A DNA stretch of 64,000 nt from Acidisoma cellulosilyticum (GTDB taxonomy: Bacteria > Pseudomonadota > Alphaproteobacteria > Acetobacterales > Acetobacteraceae). The translations under genes were made by a program, and so were the position numbers. The stretch spans positions 558,001 to 622,000 of the forward strand of contig NZ_JAESVA010000001.1 in assembly GCF_020621385.1 (NCBI RefSeq), written 5' to 3'. Shown here in pieces: positions 16,210 through 25,528 of this stretch (within the stretch, counting starts at the first letter, position 1; the number at the start of each line of letters is the position of its first letter). A model generated the notes under the pieces. It had not been told where the DNA came from, made no database searches, and saw nothing but the letters and a program-made list of their open reading frames with translations.

Positions 16210-17787
16210 ATGTCCGATCAAGCCCTTATTCCCGTCCGCCGCGCCCTTATCTCGGTCTCCGACAAGACGGGGCTCATTCCTTTCGCCCAGGCGCTGGCCG
16301 CAGCGGGCGCCGAAATCCTCTCGACCGGCGGCACGGCAAAAGCCATTCGCGAAGCGGGCATTCCGGTGAAGGACGTCTCCGACCATACCGGCTTCCCTGA
16401 GATCATGGACGGGCGCGTGAAGACCTTGGTGCCGCAGATCCACGGCGGCATCCTCGCCCGCCGTGACCTGCCCGAGCATCTGGCCGCCATGGAAGAACAC
16501 AAGATCGCGCCGATCGACCTCGTCTGCGTCAATCTCTATCCCTTCGAGGAGACGGTCGCCCGCCGCGCCGATGCCGAAACGACGATCGAGAATATCGATA
16601 TCGGCGGCCCGGCCATGATCCGCGCCGCCGCCAAGAACCATGATTTCGTCGCGATCCTGACCGACCCCGCGCAATATGCCGAAATCGAAGCGGCGCTGGC
16701 CGAAGGCGGCACCGATATCGCGCAGCGCCGCCGCCTGGCGGGCGCGGCCTATGCCCGCACCGCCGCCTATGACGCGGCGATCGCGACCTGGTTCGCGGGT
16801 GAGCGCGGCGAGGCCTTCCCCGATCGTTTTGCGGTCAGCGGCCAGCGTCGCCAGCTGCTGCGCTATGGCGAGAACCCGCATCAATCAGCCGCCTTCTACG
16901 TCACGGACAGCCGTCCCGGTGTCGCGACCGCGCGCCAGGTGCAGGGCAAGGAACTTTCCTACAACAACCTCAACGATACCGACGCCGCTTTCGAATGCGT
17001 GGCCGAATTCGAGGAACCGACCGTCGTCATCGTCAAACATGCCAATCCTTGCGGCATCGCTTCCGGCGCATCGATGGCGGAAGCCTGGGACCGCGCGCTG
17101 GCCTGCGACCCGGTCAGCGCCTTCGGCGGCATCGTGGCCCTGAACCGCACGTTGGACGAGGCGACGGCGAAGCGCATTTCCGCGATCTTCACCGAGGTCA
17201 TCGTCGCCCCCGATGCGACGCCCGAGGCCGAGGCCGTGCTATCGGCCAAGAAGAACCTCCGACTGCTGCTGACCGGCGGCCTGCCTGACCCGGCAGCGCG
17301 GATGGCCGCCTTCCGCTCGCTCGCCGGCGGCTTTCTGGTGCAGGACCGCGACGCCGGCCGCGTGACCGCCGCTGACCTTCGCGTTGTCACCAAGCGTGCG
17401 CCGACCGAACAGGAACTGACGGACTTGCTGTTTGCCTTCCGTGTCGCCAAGCACGTGAAATCCAACGCCATCATCTACGCCAAGGCGGGTGCGACGGTCG
17501 GCATCGGCGCCGGGCAGATGAGCCGCGTCGACAGCGCCCGCATCGCGGCCTGGAAGGCCGGCGAGGCCGCCAAGGCGGCCGGTCTGGCCGAGGCTTTGAC
17601 CATCGGATCGGTCGCGGCCTCCGACGCCTTCTTCCCCTTCGCGGATGGGCTGGAGACGATCATCGCGGCCGGTGCCACGGCCGTCATTCAGCCTGGCGGG
17701 TCGATGCGCGACAATGAGGTGATCGCGGCGGCGGACGCAGCCGGCATCGCCATGGTACTGACCGGGATGCGCCACTTCCGGCACTAG
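16210..17787 (+). CDS. purH: Bifunctional AICAR transformylase / IMP cyclohydrolase
   Basis: A 525-residue PurH performing the last two steps of IMP synthesis. The N-terminal IMP cyclohydrolase domain starts [21 protein letters not shown]. The C-terminal formyltransferase domain includes the catalytic Lys-His pair in [11 protein letters not shown] and the closing [14 protein letters not shown]. Full length for the family. The TAG stop at 17785-17787 is contributed by the terminus of a palindromic element; removing that element would leave a TAA stop at the same codon. Confidence 0.97.
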   Translation: MSDQALIPVRRALISVSDKTGLIPFAQALAAAGAEILSTGGTAKAIREAGIPVKDVSDHTGFPEIMDGRVKTLVPQIHGGILARRDLPEHLAAMEEHKIAPIDLVCVNLYPFEETVARRADAETTIENIDIGGPAMIRAAAKNHDFVAILTDPAQYAEIEAALAEGGTDIAQRRRLAGAAYARTAAYDAAIATWFAGERGEAFPDRFAVSGQRRQLLRYGENPHQSAAFYVTDSRPGVATARQVQGKELSYNNLNDTDAAFECVAEFEEPTVVIVKHANPCGIASGASMAEAWDRALACDPVSAFGGIVALNRTLDEATAKRISAIFTEVIVAPDATPEAEAVLSAKKNLRLLLTGGLPDPAARMAAFRSLAGGFLVQDRDAGRVTAADLRVVTKRAPTEQELTDLLFAFRVAKHVKSNAIIYAKAGATVGIGAGQMSRVDSARIAAWKAGEAAKAAGLAEALTIGSVAASDAFFPFADGLETIIAAGATAVIQPGGSMRDNEVIAAADAAGIAMVLTGMRHFRH

Positions 17788-17945
17788 AGTTTGTCTGATT
17801 TTAACTGAAGCTTGTGCCTAATATCGTCATGCCCGGCCCCAGAGCCGGGCATCCATTCGTTGGGGCGCCCAAGGACTGGATGACCGGGTCAAGCCCGGCC
17901 ATGACGGGGCAAGGGGTCGTTTCCACGTAAACCTGACGGACTCTA
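17785..17945. mobile_element. MITE-like palindromic element A at the purH stop codon
   Basis: A 161-bp element bounded by TA on both sides. The right terminus, read inward, is TAGAGTCCGTCAGGTTTAC and continues GTGGAAACG; it matches the left terminus of element B (62017) at 27 of 28 positions. The left terminus is a diverged copy (TAGAGTTTGTCTGATTTTAA). The inside carries palindromes of the CGTCATGCCCGGC / GCCGGGCAT type that are common between alphaproteobacterial genes. There is no coding capacity. A TA duplication and short inverted ends suggest mobilisation by an IS630/Tc1-mariner-type transposase, which is not in the window. Confidence 0.7.
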
Positions 17946-17991
17946 AACCGTTCCCTCGCACCTGCCGGCGTAAGCCGGCGGGCAGGGACGA

Positions 17992-18714
17992 TCAGTCCAG
18001 GTCTTCGGTGCTGCTGCTCCAGGTGGCACTCGAAATGCCGGGCATGGCTTCCAGCTTGGCCGTGACAGCGTCCAGGTCACCGACTTCGACCGCGGTCGAA
18101 ACCAGGGTCGCCCGGACTTCCGACAGACCGTCCGGGCGGTCCATCAGGTCGATATCGCTGATCGGATAATGGGCGGCCTGCAGCAGGGCCATGACGGCCT
18201 TCCGGGCAGCGGCCGCCCCTTCCACCGTCGTCATGACGCTGATCTCGTAAATCGCTTCCGTGGCGCTGCCATGGACCGGCGCGCGGTTGATGCGGTTGAC
18301 CAGCGGCTGCAGCAGCGTATTGGCAGCGACGACGAAAATCGTCAGCGCTGCCGCCTGGGCCCCGAGATTGGCGCCGGCACAGGCGCCGACAGCCGCCGAG
18401 CACCACAGGGTCGCCGCCGTATTCAGGCCGCGCACATTCAGCCCGTCCTTCATGATGACGCCGGCGCCGAGGAAACCGATGCCGGAAACGACATAGGAGA
18501 CGACCTTCACGCCGCCATGGCCGCCGTCGAGATTCATCGCGAGATCGACGAATTCGCAGGCCCCGAGTGCGACCAGCACATTGGTGCGCAGACCCGCGCT
18601 GCGCTGCTTCCATTGCCGTTCAGCCCCGATGGCGGTGCCCAGCACGAAGGCCACCACGAGCCCGACAAGGGTGTTGAGGAAGTCCAGGCCATGGAAGGTT
18701 TGGAACATGAGCAT
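17992..18714 (-). CDS. MgtC/SapB-family membrane protein
   Basis: A 240-residue protein with four to five N-terminal transmembrane helices and a cytoplasmic C-terminal ACT-like domain (from about residue 150, EAIYEISVMTTVEG). The MgtC signature is clear in GTAIGAERQWKQRSAGLRTN and in VSGIGFLGAGVIMKDG, followed by NVRGLNTAATLW. Family members are linked to growth in low magnesium and acid stress. The start could be the ATG at 18714 or the one at 18708. It is divergent from the mbfA-like gene. Confidence 0.9.
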   Translation of the reverse strand: MLMFQTFHGLDFLNTLVGLVVAFVLGTAIGAERQWKQRSAGLRTNVLVALGACEFVDLAMNLDGGHGGVKVVSYVVSGIGFLGAGVIMKDGLNVRGLNTAATLWCSAAVGACAGANLGAQAAALTIFVVAANTLLQPLVNRINRAPVHGSATEAIYEISVMTTVEGAAAARKAVMALLQAAHYPISDIDLMDRPDGLSEVRATLVSTAVEVGDLDAVTAKLEAMPGISSATWSSSTEDLD

Positions 18715-18818
18715 GATCGCCCCTACCCGGAAACGCGGTCACAACCAAAGAGACGAATTACGAAGAAATCGAGACAATCGCGGATCGGCCATCGCCTCGA
18801 TCAAAACCCGACATCGCA

Positions 18819-18837
18819 TTTGCGAAGCAATCGCAAA
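18819..18837. promoter_or_regulatory. Perfect dyad between mgtC-like and mbfA-like genes
   Basis: TTTGCGA, five bases (AGCAA), then TCGCAAA: a perfect 7-bp inverted repeat, with further TTCGCA and TTGCGAA half-sites within the next 25 bp. It lies in the 219-bp divergent intergenic region and has the look of an operator cluster for an unidentified regulator. Confidence 0.5.
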
Positions 18838-18864
18838 CTTCGCAGTCCTGCACTTGCGAATGAA

Positions 18865-18883
18865 AATGCGAGCAATTCTCATC
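18865..18883 (+). promoter_or_regulatory. Weak Fur/Irr-like box upstream of the mbfA-like gene
   Basis: AATGCGAGCAATTCTCATC is a partial dyad about 50 bp before the ferritin-like gene. It shares the TGAGAAT core (reverse strand) seen in many Fur boxes but matches the consensus at only about half of the positions. The iron link comes mostly from the downstream gene. Confidence 0.25.
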
Positions 18884-18933
18884 ATTACGAAACCGACTTG
18901 ATCGTTACGATCCCAGACGTCAGAATTGCGCCC

Positions 18934-19890
18934 ATGCGAAACTTCTCCGAACTTACTGAAAAAGAAATCCTCGCCCTCGCGATTGCGAATGAGGAGGAAG
19001 ACGGCCGGATCTATCTCGACCTGAACGAAGGTCTGCGCGCCGATTATCCGGCGACAGCCCAAGTCCTGAAGGACATGGCGGAGGAGGAGAGCGAGCACCG
19101 CCGTTCCCTGCTCGATCTGTTTCAGGAGAAATTCGGCGACCATATTCCGCTGGTCCGGCGCCAGCATGTGCGCGGCTTCATGACGCGCAAACCGATCTGG
19201 CATCGGCAATCGGTCACGGTCGAAGCGGCCCGCGCCCTGATGCAGTCGATGGAGGCCGAGGCCGAACGCTTCTACAGCCGGGCGGCAGCACGCAGCCAGG
19301 ATACCGCCATCCGCAAACTGCTCGGCGATCTGGCCTTGGCAGAAAGCGGGCATGAACATCGGCTGGACGAGTTGGTCGAAGCCAATCTCACGCAGCGGGA
19401 ACGGGGCGCGGAGGCGGACGCCGCGCGTCGCAATCTGATGCTGCGCTATATCCAACCGGGTCTGGCCGGGCTGATGGATGGCTCGGTCTCCACCCTGGCG
19501 CCGCTATTCGCCTCGGCCTTCGCCACCGGCAGCAGCTGGCAAGCCTTTCTGGTCGGCATCTCCGCCTCGCTCGGCGCCGGCATTTCCATGGCCTTCGCGG
19601 AAGCGCTATCCGACAATGGCTCCCTCACCGGTCGCGGCTCGCCCATCGTGCGCGGTGTCACCTGCGGGCTGATGACGACGATCGGCGGGCTGGGTCACAG
19701 CCTGCCCTTCCTCATCCCCAATTTTCACCTCGCGCTGAGCATCGCCATCTGCGTCGTTCTGGTCGAACTCGCGGTGATCAGTTGGGTGCGTTGGAAGTTT
19801 ATGGATACGCCGCCGGTTTCCGCGACCCTTCAGGTCGCCTTCGGCGGCGCGCTTGTCTTTGCAACCGGCGTGCTTATCGGAAATAGTTAA
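18934..19890 (+). CDS. mbfA: Membrane-bound ferritin MbfA
   Basis: A 318-residue fusion of a ferritin-like four-helix domain (residues 1-150) and a VIT1-type membrane domain (from about 175). Iron-binding glutamates are visible in IANEEEDGRIY, MAEEESEHRRSLL, MQSMEAEAERFY and LAESGHEHRLDEL. Characterised members in Bradyrhizobium and Agrobacterium export iron and are controlled by Irr. I chose the ATG at 18934 because the long upstream extension is antisense to the mgtC-like gene. The 3' end overlaps convergent cobD by 17 bp. Confidence 0.92.
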   Translation: MRNFSELTEKEILALAIANEEEDGRIYLDLNEGLRADYPATAQVLKDMAEEESEHRRSLLDLFQEKFGDHIPLVRRQHVRGFMTRKPIWHRQSVTVEAARALMQSMEAEAERFYSRAAARSQDTAIRKLLGDLALAESGHEHRLDELVEANLTQRERGAEADAARRNLMLRYIQPGLAGLMDGSVSTLAPLFASAFATGSSWQAFLVGISASLGAGISMAFAEALSDNGSLTGRGSPIVRGVTCGLMTTIGGLGHSLPFLIPNFHLALSIAICVVLVELAVISWVRWKFMDTPPVSATLQVAFGGALVFATGVLIGNS

Positions 19891-20857
19891 GCAAGATCGC
19901 ACCGCAGGCGATGAGCGCGATCTGCACGGCGCAGGCGCCGCGATAAAGACTGAGCGCGCGGCGCAGGTCGGCGACGGTCGCATCCGGCCTGCCGTCGCCC
20001 ATCCAGCCGTCCGCGACCAAAGTCTGCCCATAGACGCGGGGGCCAGCGAGCCGGATACCGAGCGCACCGGCCATGGCTGCTTCGGGCCAGCCGGCATTGG
20101 GGGAGCGGTGATGCCCCGCATCCCGCCAGACTGCCTGCGCGCCGGCTCGCCAGTCCAGCTTCTGGAACCGGGCAGCGATGAGGATGAACGCCGCCGCCAG
20201 CCGTGAGGCTGGCAGGTTGATGAGGTCGTCGAACCGCGCCGAAGCCCAGCCGAATGCGCCGTGCTTCTCCGTCCGATGACCGATCATACTGTCGGCGGTG
20301 TTCACGACCTTATAGCCGGCCATGCCGGCGAGCCCGAGCGCTGCCCCCCAGAAGCTGGGTGCGACCACACCATCGGAGAAATTCTCGGCAAGGCTTTCGA
20401 TCGCCGCGCGGACAACCCCGGCCGCATCCAGATGCGCCGGATTGCGGCCGACGATCTGGGAAACGGCAAGACGGCCGCCGGCCAGCCCTTCGCGCTCCAA
20501 ACCGTCAGCCACCGCCGCGACATGGGCATGCAGGCTGCGCTGGGCGAGCAGGCTGGAGCCGAACACAGCGAGCACGACGAGGCCGAGCCAGCGCCCGCAG
20601 GCAACGAGAAGAATGAAATCGAGGATCAGAATCGCGCCGAAAACCACGCCCAGCAGAAACAGCAGCGCGAAAGCGCCCCGGATACGGCGATGCAGGTCCG
20701 ACAGTTCAGGCTTGTTCAGCTTGGCATCCAGCCAGCCGATCAGACCACCGATCCAGACGACGGGATGGCTGATCGCCTGGAAGACGAAGCGCGGATAGCC
20801 GATCCCTGCTTCGATCAGCAGCGCCAGCACGGCCACCAGGAAGGCAGAGCCCAGCAT
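19874..20857 (-). CDS. cobD: Adenosylcobinamide-phosphate synthase CobD/CbiB
   Basis: A 327-residue polytopic membrane protein that attaches aminopropanol phosphate to adenosylcobyric acid in cobalamin synthesis. The motifs ESLAENFSDGVVAPSFWG and YKVVNTADSMIGHRTEKHGAFGW (as the stretches NTADSMIGHR and FGWASARFDDLINLPASR) are diagnostic. No other cobalamin gene is nearby. The start abuts the end of lpxK (one shared base), so it is transcribed behind the lipid A genes. Confidence 0.93.
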   Translation of the reverse strand: MLGSAFLVAVLALLIEAGIGYPRFVFQAISHPVVWIGGLIGWLDAKLNKPELSDLHRRIRGAFALLFLLGVVFGAILILDFILLVACGRWLGLVVLAVFGSSLLAQRSLHAHVAAVADGLEREGLAGGRLAVSQIVGRNPAHLDAAGVVRAAIESLAENFSDGVVAPSFWGAALGLAGMAGYKVVNTADSMIGHRTEKHGAFGWASARFDDLINLPASRLAAAFILIAARFQKLDWRAGAQAVWRDAGHHRSPNAGWPEAAMAGALGIRLAGPRVYGQTLVADGWMGDGRPDATVADLRRALSLYRGACAVQIALIACGAILLNYFR

Positions 20858-21822
20858 CAGCGGCCCAGCGCATCACGCAGCAGCGCGTCGATCTGGCCCG
20901 GATCATCCCAGATGAGACCGACACCGCCGATCGCAATGCCGCCACGCTCTGACGCCGGCAGGCGCGCGCGATCCTTCGGCGTCGTCAACAAGACAGCGCC
21001 TGCTGCCTCTGCCTGACGGCGAAGGCCAGACAATTCGGACGCCGTATAGGGGTGATGATCGGCAAAACTCTCGGTTGCGACAAGCTGAAGCCCGGCGGTG
21101 CGCAAGCCGGCGAAAAATTTCTCCGGCCGACCGATGCCGGCGAAGGCGAGATAGCGGCCCGATGGGTCCAAATGGCCGAGTTCAGGCATCAATTGCCCGC
21201 GCAGAACAGGTAATGCGGCCGGCAATTGGCGCAAAGCGCCTTGCTCATCCCGCCCGATCAGCACGGCCGCGCGGCAGCGGCTGACAGCCGCCGCCACCGG
21301 TTCCCGCAAAGGACCCGCCGGGAGAAGGAAAGCATTGCCGAAGCCGAAACCGCCGTCGATCACCAGCAGGCTGCAGGTTTTGACGAGGCCAGGATTTTGC
21401 AGCCCGTCATCCATGACGATGGCCCCGGCGCCGGCCGCAACGGCGGCACGGCCACCGGCCGCACGATCCGCCGCGACCCAGGTAGGTGCAGCCTCGGCCA
21501 GCAACAAAGCCTCGTCACCCACCAGCGCGGCGTCGTGCTGGGCAGCGTCCACGCGCAGTGGCCCCGGCGTCTTGCCGCCATAACCGCGCAGCAGCGCATG
21601 CGGTTTGGCGCCCATCGCCGTCAGCCGATGCAGAAGATCCAGCGCCAATGTGGTCTTGCCGGACCCGCCGACGGTCGCGTTGCCGCAGCAGAAGACCGGG
21701 ACCGGCGCCTGCCAGCCGGGTTTCGCTACGCGCCGGGCGGTCAGCGATGCCGTGATCAGGCCAAAGGGTGCCAGCAGGGTCGCGGGCCAGCCGCCATCCG
21801 TCCAGAAGCCCGGCGCACGCAT
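20857..21822 (-). CDS. lpxK: Tetraacyldisaccharide 4'-kinase
   Basis: A 321-residue kinase that phosphorylates the 4' position of the lipid A disaccharide. It starts MRAPGFWTDGGWPATLL and has an N-terminal membrane-associated segment, the Walker A motif GNATVGGSGKTT at residues 47-58, and VMDDGLQNPG typical of LpxK. The frame is open further upstream, but the ATG at 21822 gives the family N terminus and overlaps the waaA stop (21830) by none, leaving a 7-bp gap. Confidence 0.94.
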   Translation of the reverse strand: MRAPGFWTDGGWPATLLAPFGLITASLTARRVAKPGWQAPVPVFCCGNATVGGSGKTTLALDLLHRLTAMGAKPHALLRGYGGKTPGPLRVDAAQHDAALVGDEALLLAEAAPTWVAADRAAGGRAAVAAGAGAIVMDDGLQNPGLVKTCSLLVIDGGFGFGNAFLLPAGPLREPVAAAVSRCRAAVLIGRDEQGALRQLPAALPVLRGQLMPELGHLDPSGRYLAFAGIGRPEKFFAGLRTAGLQLVATESFADHHPYTASELSGLRRQAEAAGAVLLTTPKDRARLPASERGGIAIGGVGLIWDDPGQIDALLRDALGR

Positions 21823-21829
21823 CGGCGCG

Positions 21830-23113
21830 TCAGCTCTCGACGGCCGCGGTGCCGCCGGCGGCAAGACGGGACAGATGACCGGCGATCTCCGCCGGCAGGC
21901 CGGCATAGGCCTGCAACAGCCTGGCCCCCTTCTCACCCATCGCCGTGGTGCCCCAGGGGTCTTTCAGCCGCGCGTCCAGCCAGTTTCCCAAAGCCTGGGC
22001 GTCGGCGACACGCGTCAGCGCCCCCCCGGCCTCAAGCAGTGCCACGGTATCCGTGAAATTCTCGGTATGCGGCCCGACTGCAACGGCACGGCCCAGCCGG
22101 GCAGGCTCGGCCGGATTCTGTCCGCCATGGCGGATCAGGCTGCCGCCCAGAAAGGCGAGCGGCGCCAGGCGATAGATGAGGCCGAGTTCGCCGACCGTAT
22201 CGGCGACCCAGATACCGCCCGACCGGGGCGGGTTCTCGCCCAGGCTGCGACGCGGTGCGCCACCGGCGGCGGCCGCCATCTCAGCCCCCCTCTCGGGGTG
22301 GCGCGGTACCATGATGGTCAGCAGGCCGGGATGGGTCGCGGACAAGCGTGCATGCGTCTCCTGGATCAGCGCGTCCTCACCCTTATGCAGGCTGGCGGCG
22401 ATCCAGACCGGGCCGCCGATCATGCTGGAAAGCTGGGACAGCAGGGCATTGTCGGCGGGCAGCGGGGGGGCAGCCAGCTTCAGATTGCCGGCCGGCAGGA
22501 TCGGCGTCTGGGCAAGCGAGGCGAACCGCTCCCCATCCATGGCACTTTGCGGGTGGATAAGGCTGAAGAAACCCAGAACCTGCCGCACCGTGCGCTCGGC
22601 CAGTTTCCAGCGCTTATGGCTGCGGACGGACAGCCGGGCATTGACCAGCATCAGCGGAATGCGCCGGCGGGCGGCGGCGGCCAGCAGATTGGGCCAGATC
22701 TCGCTTTCCACGAAACCCGCCGCATCCGGCTTCCAATGGTCCAGAAAGCGCGCGGCCCAACACGGCACGTCCAGCGGCACGAAGCGATGGATGACGCGCC
22801 CTTCCAACCCCATCTCCGGCAGGCGCTTGGCGAGCAACTTCTGAGAGGTGACGGTGCCGGTGGTCAGCAGCAGGCTGCCCGGCGCCTCGGCCAGAATGGC
22901 GAGCACGGGAAGGATGGAAATCGTCTCCCCCAGGCTCGCCGCATGCATCCAGATCAGCCGCCCGGCAGGGCGCGGCGTCGGGTCTATCGCCTCACGCTCG
23001 GGCAGACGTTCCGCGATCTCCTTGCCGCGCGCGACACGGCGGCGGAGCATGACACGCAGCGCAGGCGTGGAGACGCGGGTCAGGCCAGCCCAAAGGGCGA
23101 GCGGCAATGTCAT
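21830..23113 (-). CDS. waaA: 3-deoxy-D-manno-octulosonic acid transferase
   Basis: A 427-residue GT30 Kdo transferase that adds Kdo to lipid IVA at the inner membrane. The N-terminal HAASLGET motif contains the catalytic base Glu63, and the C-terminal domain has FLGGSLIRHGGQNPAEPA, the signature of WaaA. The frame continues upstream, but the ATG at 23113 overlaps the DUF374 gene stop by 4 bp and gives a normal N terminus. It is in an operon with DUF374 and lpxK. Confidence 0.94.
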   Translation of the reverse strand: MTLPLALWAGLTRVSTPALRVMLRRRVARGKEIAERLPEREAIDPTPRPAGRLIWMHAASLGETISILPVLAILAEAPGSLLLTTGTVTSQKLLAKRLPEMGLEGRVIHRFVPLDVPCWAARFLDHWKPDAAGFVESEIWPNLLAAAARRRIPLMLVNARLSVRSHKRWKLAERTVRQVLGFFSLIHPQSAMDGERFASLAQTPILPAGNLKLAAPPLPADNALLSQLSSMIGGPVWIAASLHKGEDALIQETHARLSATHPGLLTIMVPRHPERGAEMAAAAGGAPRRSLGENPPRSGGIWVADTVGELGLIYRLAPLAFLGGSLIRHGGQNPAEPARLGRAVAVGPHTENFTDTVALLEAGGALTRVADAQALGNWLDARLKDPWGTTAMGEKGARLLQAYAGLPAEIAGHLSRLAAGGTAAVES

Positions 23114-23907
23114 GATGGCTTGTCTGACGACGTATCTGCGGAGGGTTTGATGCCGCAGAGCCGATCCGCCTTGGCGCTCGCTTCGTTCAAGGCCGAGACG
23201 ACGGCAGGCAGATGCTCGGCCCAATTGGCACGCGGCACGGTGAAGGCAGGCTCCACCACGATCACGCCCCGGCTGAAAGGGATGGGGAATGGCAGGATCA
23301 TGCGGTCCCAGCTCGGCATCCGCATATGAAAGCGGCATTGGGCGGAGGCCGCGTAAATCGGCGCGCCGGTCGCGGCGGCGAGTTGCGCGACACCGGCGGC
23401 CGCGACCTTGGCCGGGCCGCGCGGACCGTCCGGCGTGATCGCGATATTGCTGCCTTCACGCAGCAGCAGCAGCATATTGCGCAGGCTGGTCGCGCCCCCT
23501 TTGGAGGAGGAGCCGATGACGGTGCCAAGGTTGAAGCGCCCGACGGCCTGGCCGATGAAGCGCCCGTCGTTATGGCCGCTGACAAGGACATAGGTCCGCA
23601 TCGAAGCGCCGAGCCGCTGCGCCTCGATCGCCAGCATCGACATCATCGGCAAGCGTTCGTGCCAGAAACAGACAAGGCCGGGCGTCTTCTCATGCGTCGT
23701 CGGCGCCAGATTCTCCAGCCCCACAAAATCCCACCGGGTCGTGCGATAGACCATGGCGAGATAGAAGCCGACGAATCGGGCGAAGCCGTCCTTCAGCCTG
23801 GGATGCCGCACCAGCCATTTGAACCATTTGGGCGTGCGGAATTTCCGCACCCGCTCCGGCTTCTGGCGCGATGTCTCGATTGGGTCGGGGGTAAGGCTGT
23901 CTGCCAT
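23110..23907 (-). CDS. DUF374 lysophospholipid acyltransferase-like protein
   Basis: A 265-residue protein of the DUF374 family, related to the LpxL/PlsC acyltransferases. It shows VCFWHERLPMMSM (His83), the conserved SGHNDGRFIGQAVGRFNLGTVIGSS region (as HNDGRFI and GTVIGSSSKGGA) and ITPDGPRGPA. It is usually found before waaA in alphaproteobacteria, as here, and is assumed to act on a lipid A precursor or other lipid. I used the ATG at 23907; another lies 13 codons upstream. Confidence 0.88.
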   Translation of the reverse strand: MADSLTPDPIETSRQKPERVRKFRTPKWFKWLVRHPRLKDGFARFVGFYLAMVYRTTRWDFVGLENLAPTTHEKTPGLVCFWHERLPMMSMLAIEAQRLGASMRTYVLVSGHNDGRFIGQAVGRFNLGTVIGSSSKGGATSLRNMLLLLREGSNIAITPDGPRGPAKVAAAGVAQLAAATGAPIYAASAQCRFHMRMPSWDRMILPFPIPFSRGVIVVEPAFTVPRANWAEHLPAVVSALNEASAKADRLCGIKPSADTSSDKPS

Positions 23908-24015
23908 CGCCGCGCGGTAGCACGCCCCCTGTCCGGCGGCAATCAAACGGCCCGTGCGTGGGATTTGATCATTTCATAATTGAATCGAATTGCATGGCCG
24001 GCCGATAAGGAAGGC

Positions 24016-25470
24016 ATGCGCCCATTTCCCCTGCTCTCCGTGATCGCTGCCCTGATCTTCGCCGGCCTGCTGCTGGGCTCGGCCGCTTGGTTGCGCGGCC
24101 CGGAATATGACGAGGGCTATACGGCTTTCGTGACCGGCAAAGCGCCACGGCCGGCATGGCCGACCGCGCCCTTCCGGGCCGGCGATATGCGAGGCGCCTT
24201 CACACCCGCGCCCATGCCTTGGCGGATTGCGGGCAATCTGCGGCGGACGGATGTGCATCCGCCGCTGTATTTCTGGGCGATCTGGGTCTGGCGGCGGGTC
24301 TTCGGGCCGGACCTATGGGTCAGCCGCCTGCTTTCCGTCGCTTTCAGCCTCGGCGCGCTCGCTGTCCTGGCGGCACTGGCCAGGGAAGCCGGATTTCCGG
24401 TCGTCCCTGCCCTGCTGATCACAATCGGCGCTTACGGCTTTGTCGCAACCGGCATCACCATGCGCGGTTTCGCCTTGGCGCAATGTCTGATGCTGGCCGG
24501 TCTGCTGCTGGTCCTGCGCTGCGCGCGTAAGGAGCCCGGTCAGCCGTTGGCGGCCGGCCTGCTGCTCGGCGCCGCCAGCTTCTCGAACTACCTCACGGCC
24601 TTCACGGCGACGGCAGCGTTGCTTTGGCTGGCAATGCGAAACCCCCGGCGGGCGGTCTGGCTGCTGATCGGCCTGCTGCCCTTTATCGCCGGGGACGGGT
24701 TTTTCTTTCTGGCCCAACGCGGCAGCCGCATCGGCCAGTTTCCGCCTTTCACCATCGGCGGCATGGCGGCAGCGCTCGCCCATGCCGCCGGGGGCGCCTT
24801 ATTGGGCGGACTGCCGCTCTATCTGCCTACCGGCGTCGGGCGTGTGGCGTTGACCGGGCTGCTCGGTGCGCTTCTGATCGCAATGCTCGGGCTTCCTGCG
24901 GTGTTGTGGCGCAGGATGACGCTGAAGGCCCCGGCCGCGCTGTTTGCCATGGCCGCCATCGCCCCGGTGCTGGGCCTTTGCGTGATGGGCCTCGTCGCCG
25001 GCACTATTCCCGTCGAAATCCGCTATCTGTGTTTTGCCATTCCGCCCTTTGCATTGATGCTGGCCGAGGCAGCCGTCCGGCTCTCACGGCCGATCGGCCT
25101 TTCGCTTCTGGCCGTCCTGCTGACGGTTCAGGGGAGTTCGATCGCAGGACTGCTGACACGGCCAGAGACGATGCAGCCGGAGCAAGCTGCCGCCCGCGCC
25201 GCCTGGGCGCAGGCTGGATCGACCGGGCTTGCACTGCTACCGCGCGGCAATGATGGCGTCGGTATCGTTTCAGCCTTTCTGACCGCAGCACCGGACGATC
25301 TGCATATCCTGCTGGTGACGCCGCAGACGACGGAAGCGGAACTCGCTGGTGTTTTGACCCGGGGTCAATGGCCCTGCGTGACAACCGCCATGATCGGTGC
25401 CGACCGCGACAGCCGTGCGACCCTGTCGCTCCTCGCCCGGATGCGAAACCTTAACTGCCAAATGCGTTGA
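24016..25470 (+). CDS. GT-C fold membrane glycosyltransferase
   Basis: A 484-residue protein with about ten transmembrane helices. It has the GT39/PMT-like features of a first-loop acidic motif (RGPEYDEGYTAF, residues about 39-50) and a TDVHPPLYFWAIWVW motif near residue 90. Such enzymes use polyprenyl-phosphate sugars to modify periplasmic or outer-membrane acceptors. The start at 24016 has AAGGA 5 bases upstream. The final 100 residues are a soluble periplasmic part. Substrate unknown. Confidence 0.8.
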   Translation: MRPFPLLSVIAALIFAGLLLGSAAWLRGPEYDEGYTAFVTGKAPRPAWPTAPFRAGDMRGAFTPAPMPWRIAGNLRRTDVHPPLYFWAIWVWRRVFGPDLWVSRLLSVAFSLGALAVLAALAREAGFPVVPALLITIGAYGFVATGITMRGFALAQCLMLAGLLLVLRCARKEPGQPLAAGLLLGAASFSNYLTAFTATAALLWLAMRNPRRAVWLLIGLLPFIAGDGFFFLAQRGSRIGQFPPFTIGGMAAALAHAAGGALLGGLPLYLPTGVGRVALTGLLGALLIAMLGLPAVLWRRMTLKAPAALFAMAAIAPVLGLCVMGLVAGTIPVEIRYLCFAIPPFALMLAEAAVRLSRPIGLSLLAVLLTVQGSSIAGLLTRPETMQPEQAAARAAWAQAGSTGLALLPRGNDGVGIVSAFLTAAPDDLHILLVTPQTTEAELAGVLTRGQWPCVTTAMIGADRDSRATLSLLARMRNLNCQMR

Positions 25471-25528
25471 CGCCGCTATCACTGGCCTCCTACCGTGATC
25501 ATCGATCCCTCAGGCAGGACGGAGCGAT

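Noticed and set aside
17785-17945. Element A as a simple terminator
   Set aside because: The palindromes could stop transcription, but the inverted TA-flanked termini shared with a distant copy are not explained by a terminator alone.
18715-18933. Mg-sensing M-box or mgtC leader riboswitch
   Set aside because: No matching stem-loop arrangement and the gap is too short once both promoters are allowed for. The dyad is more like a protein operator.
23212-23979. Long plus-strand ORF opposite the DUF374 gene
   Set aside because: A His/Arg/Gly-rich composition typical of the antisense frame of GC-rich genes, with no conserved motif.
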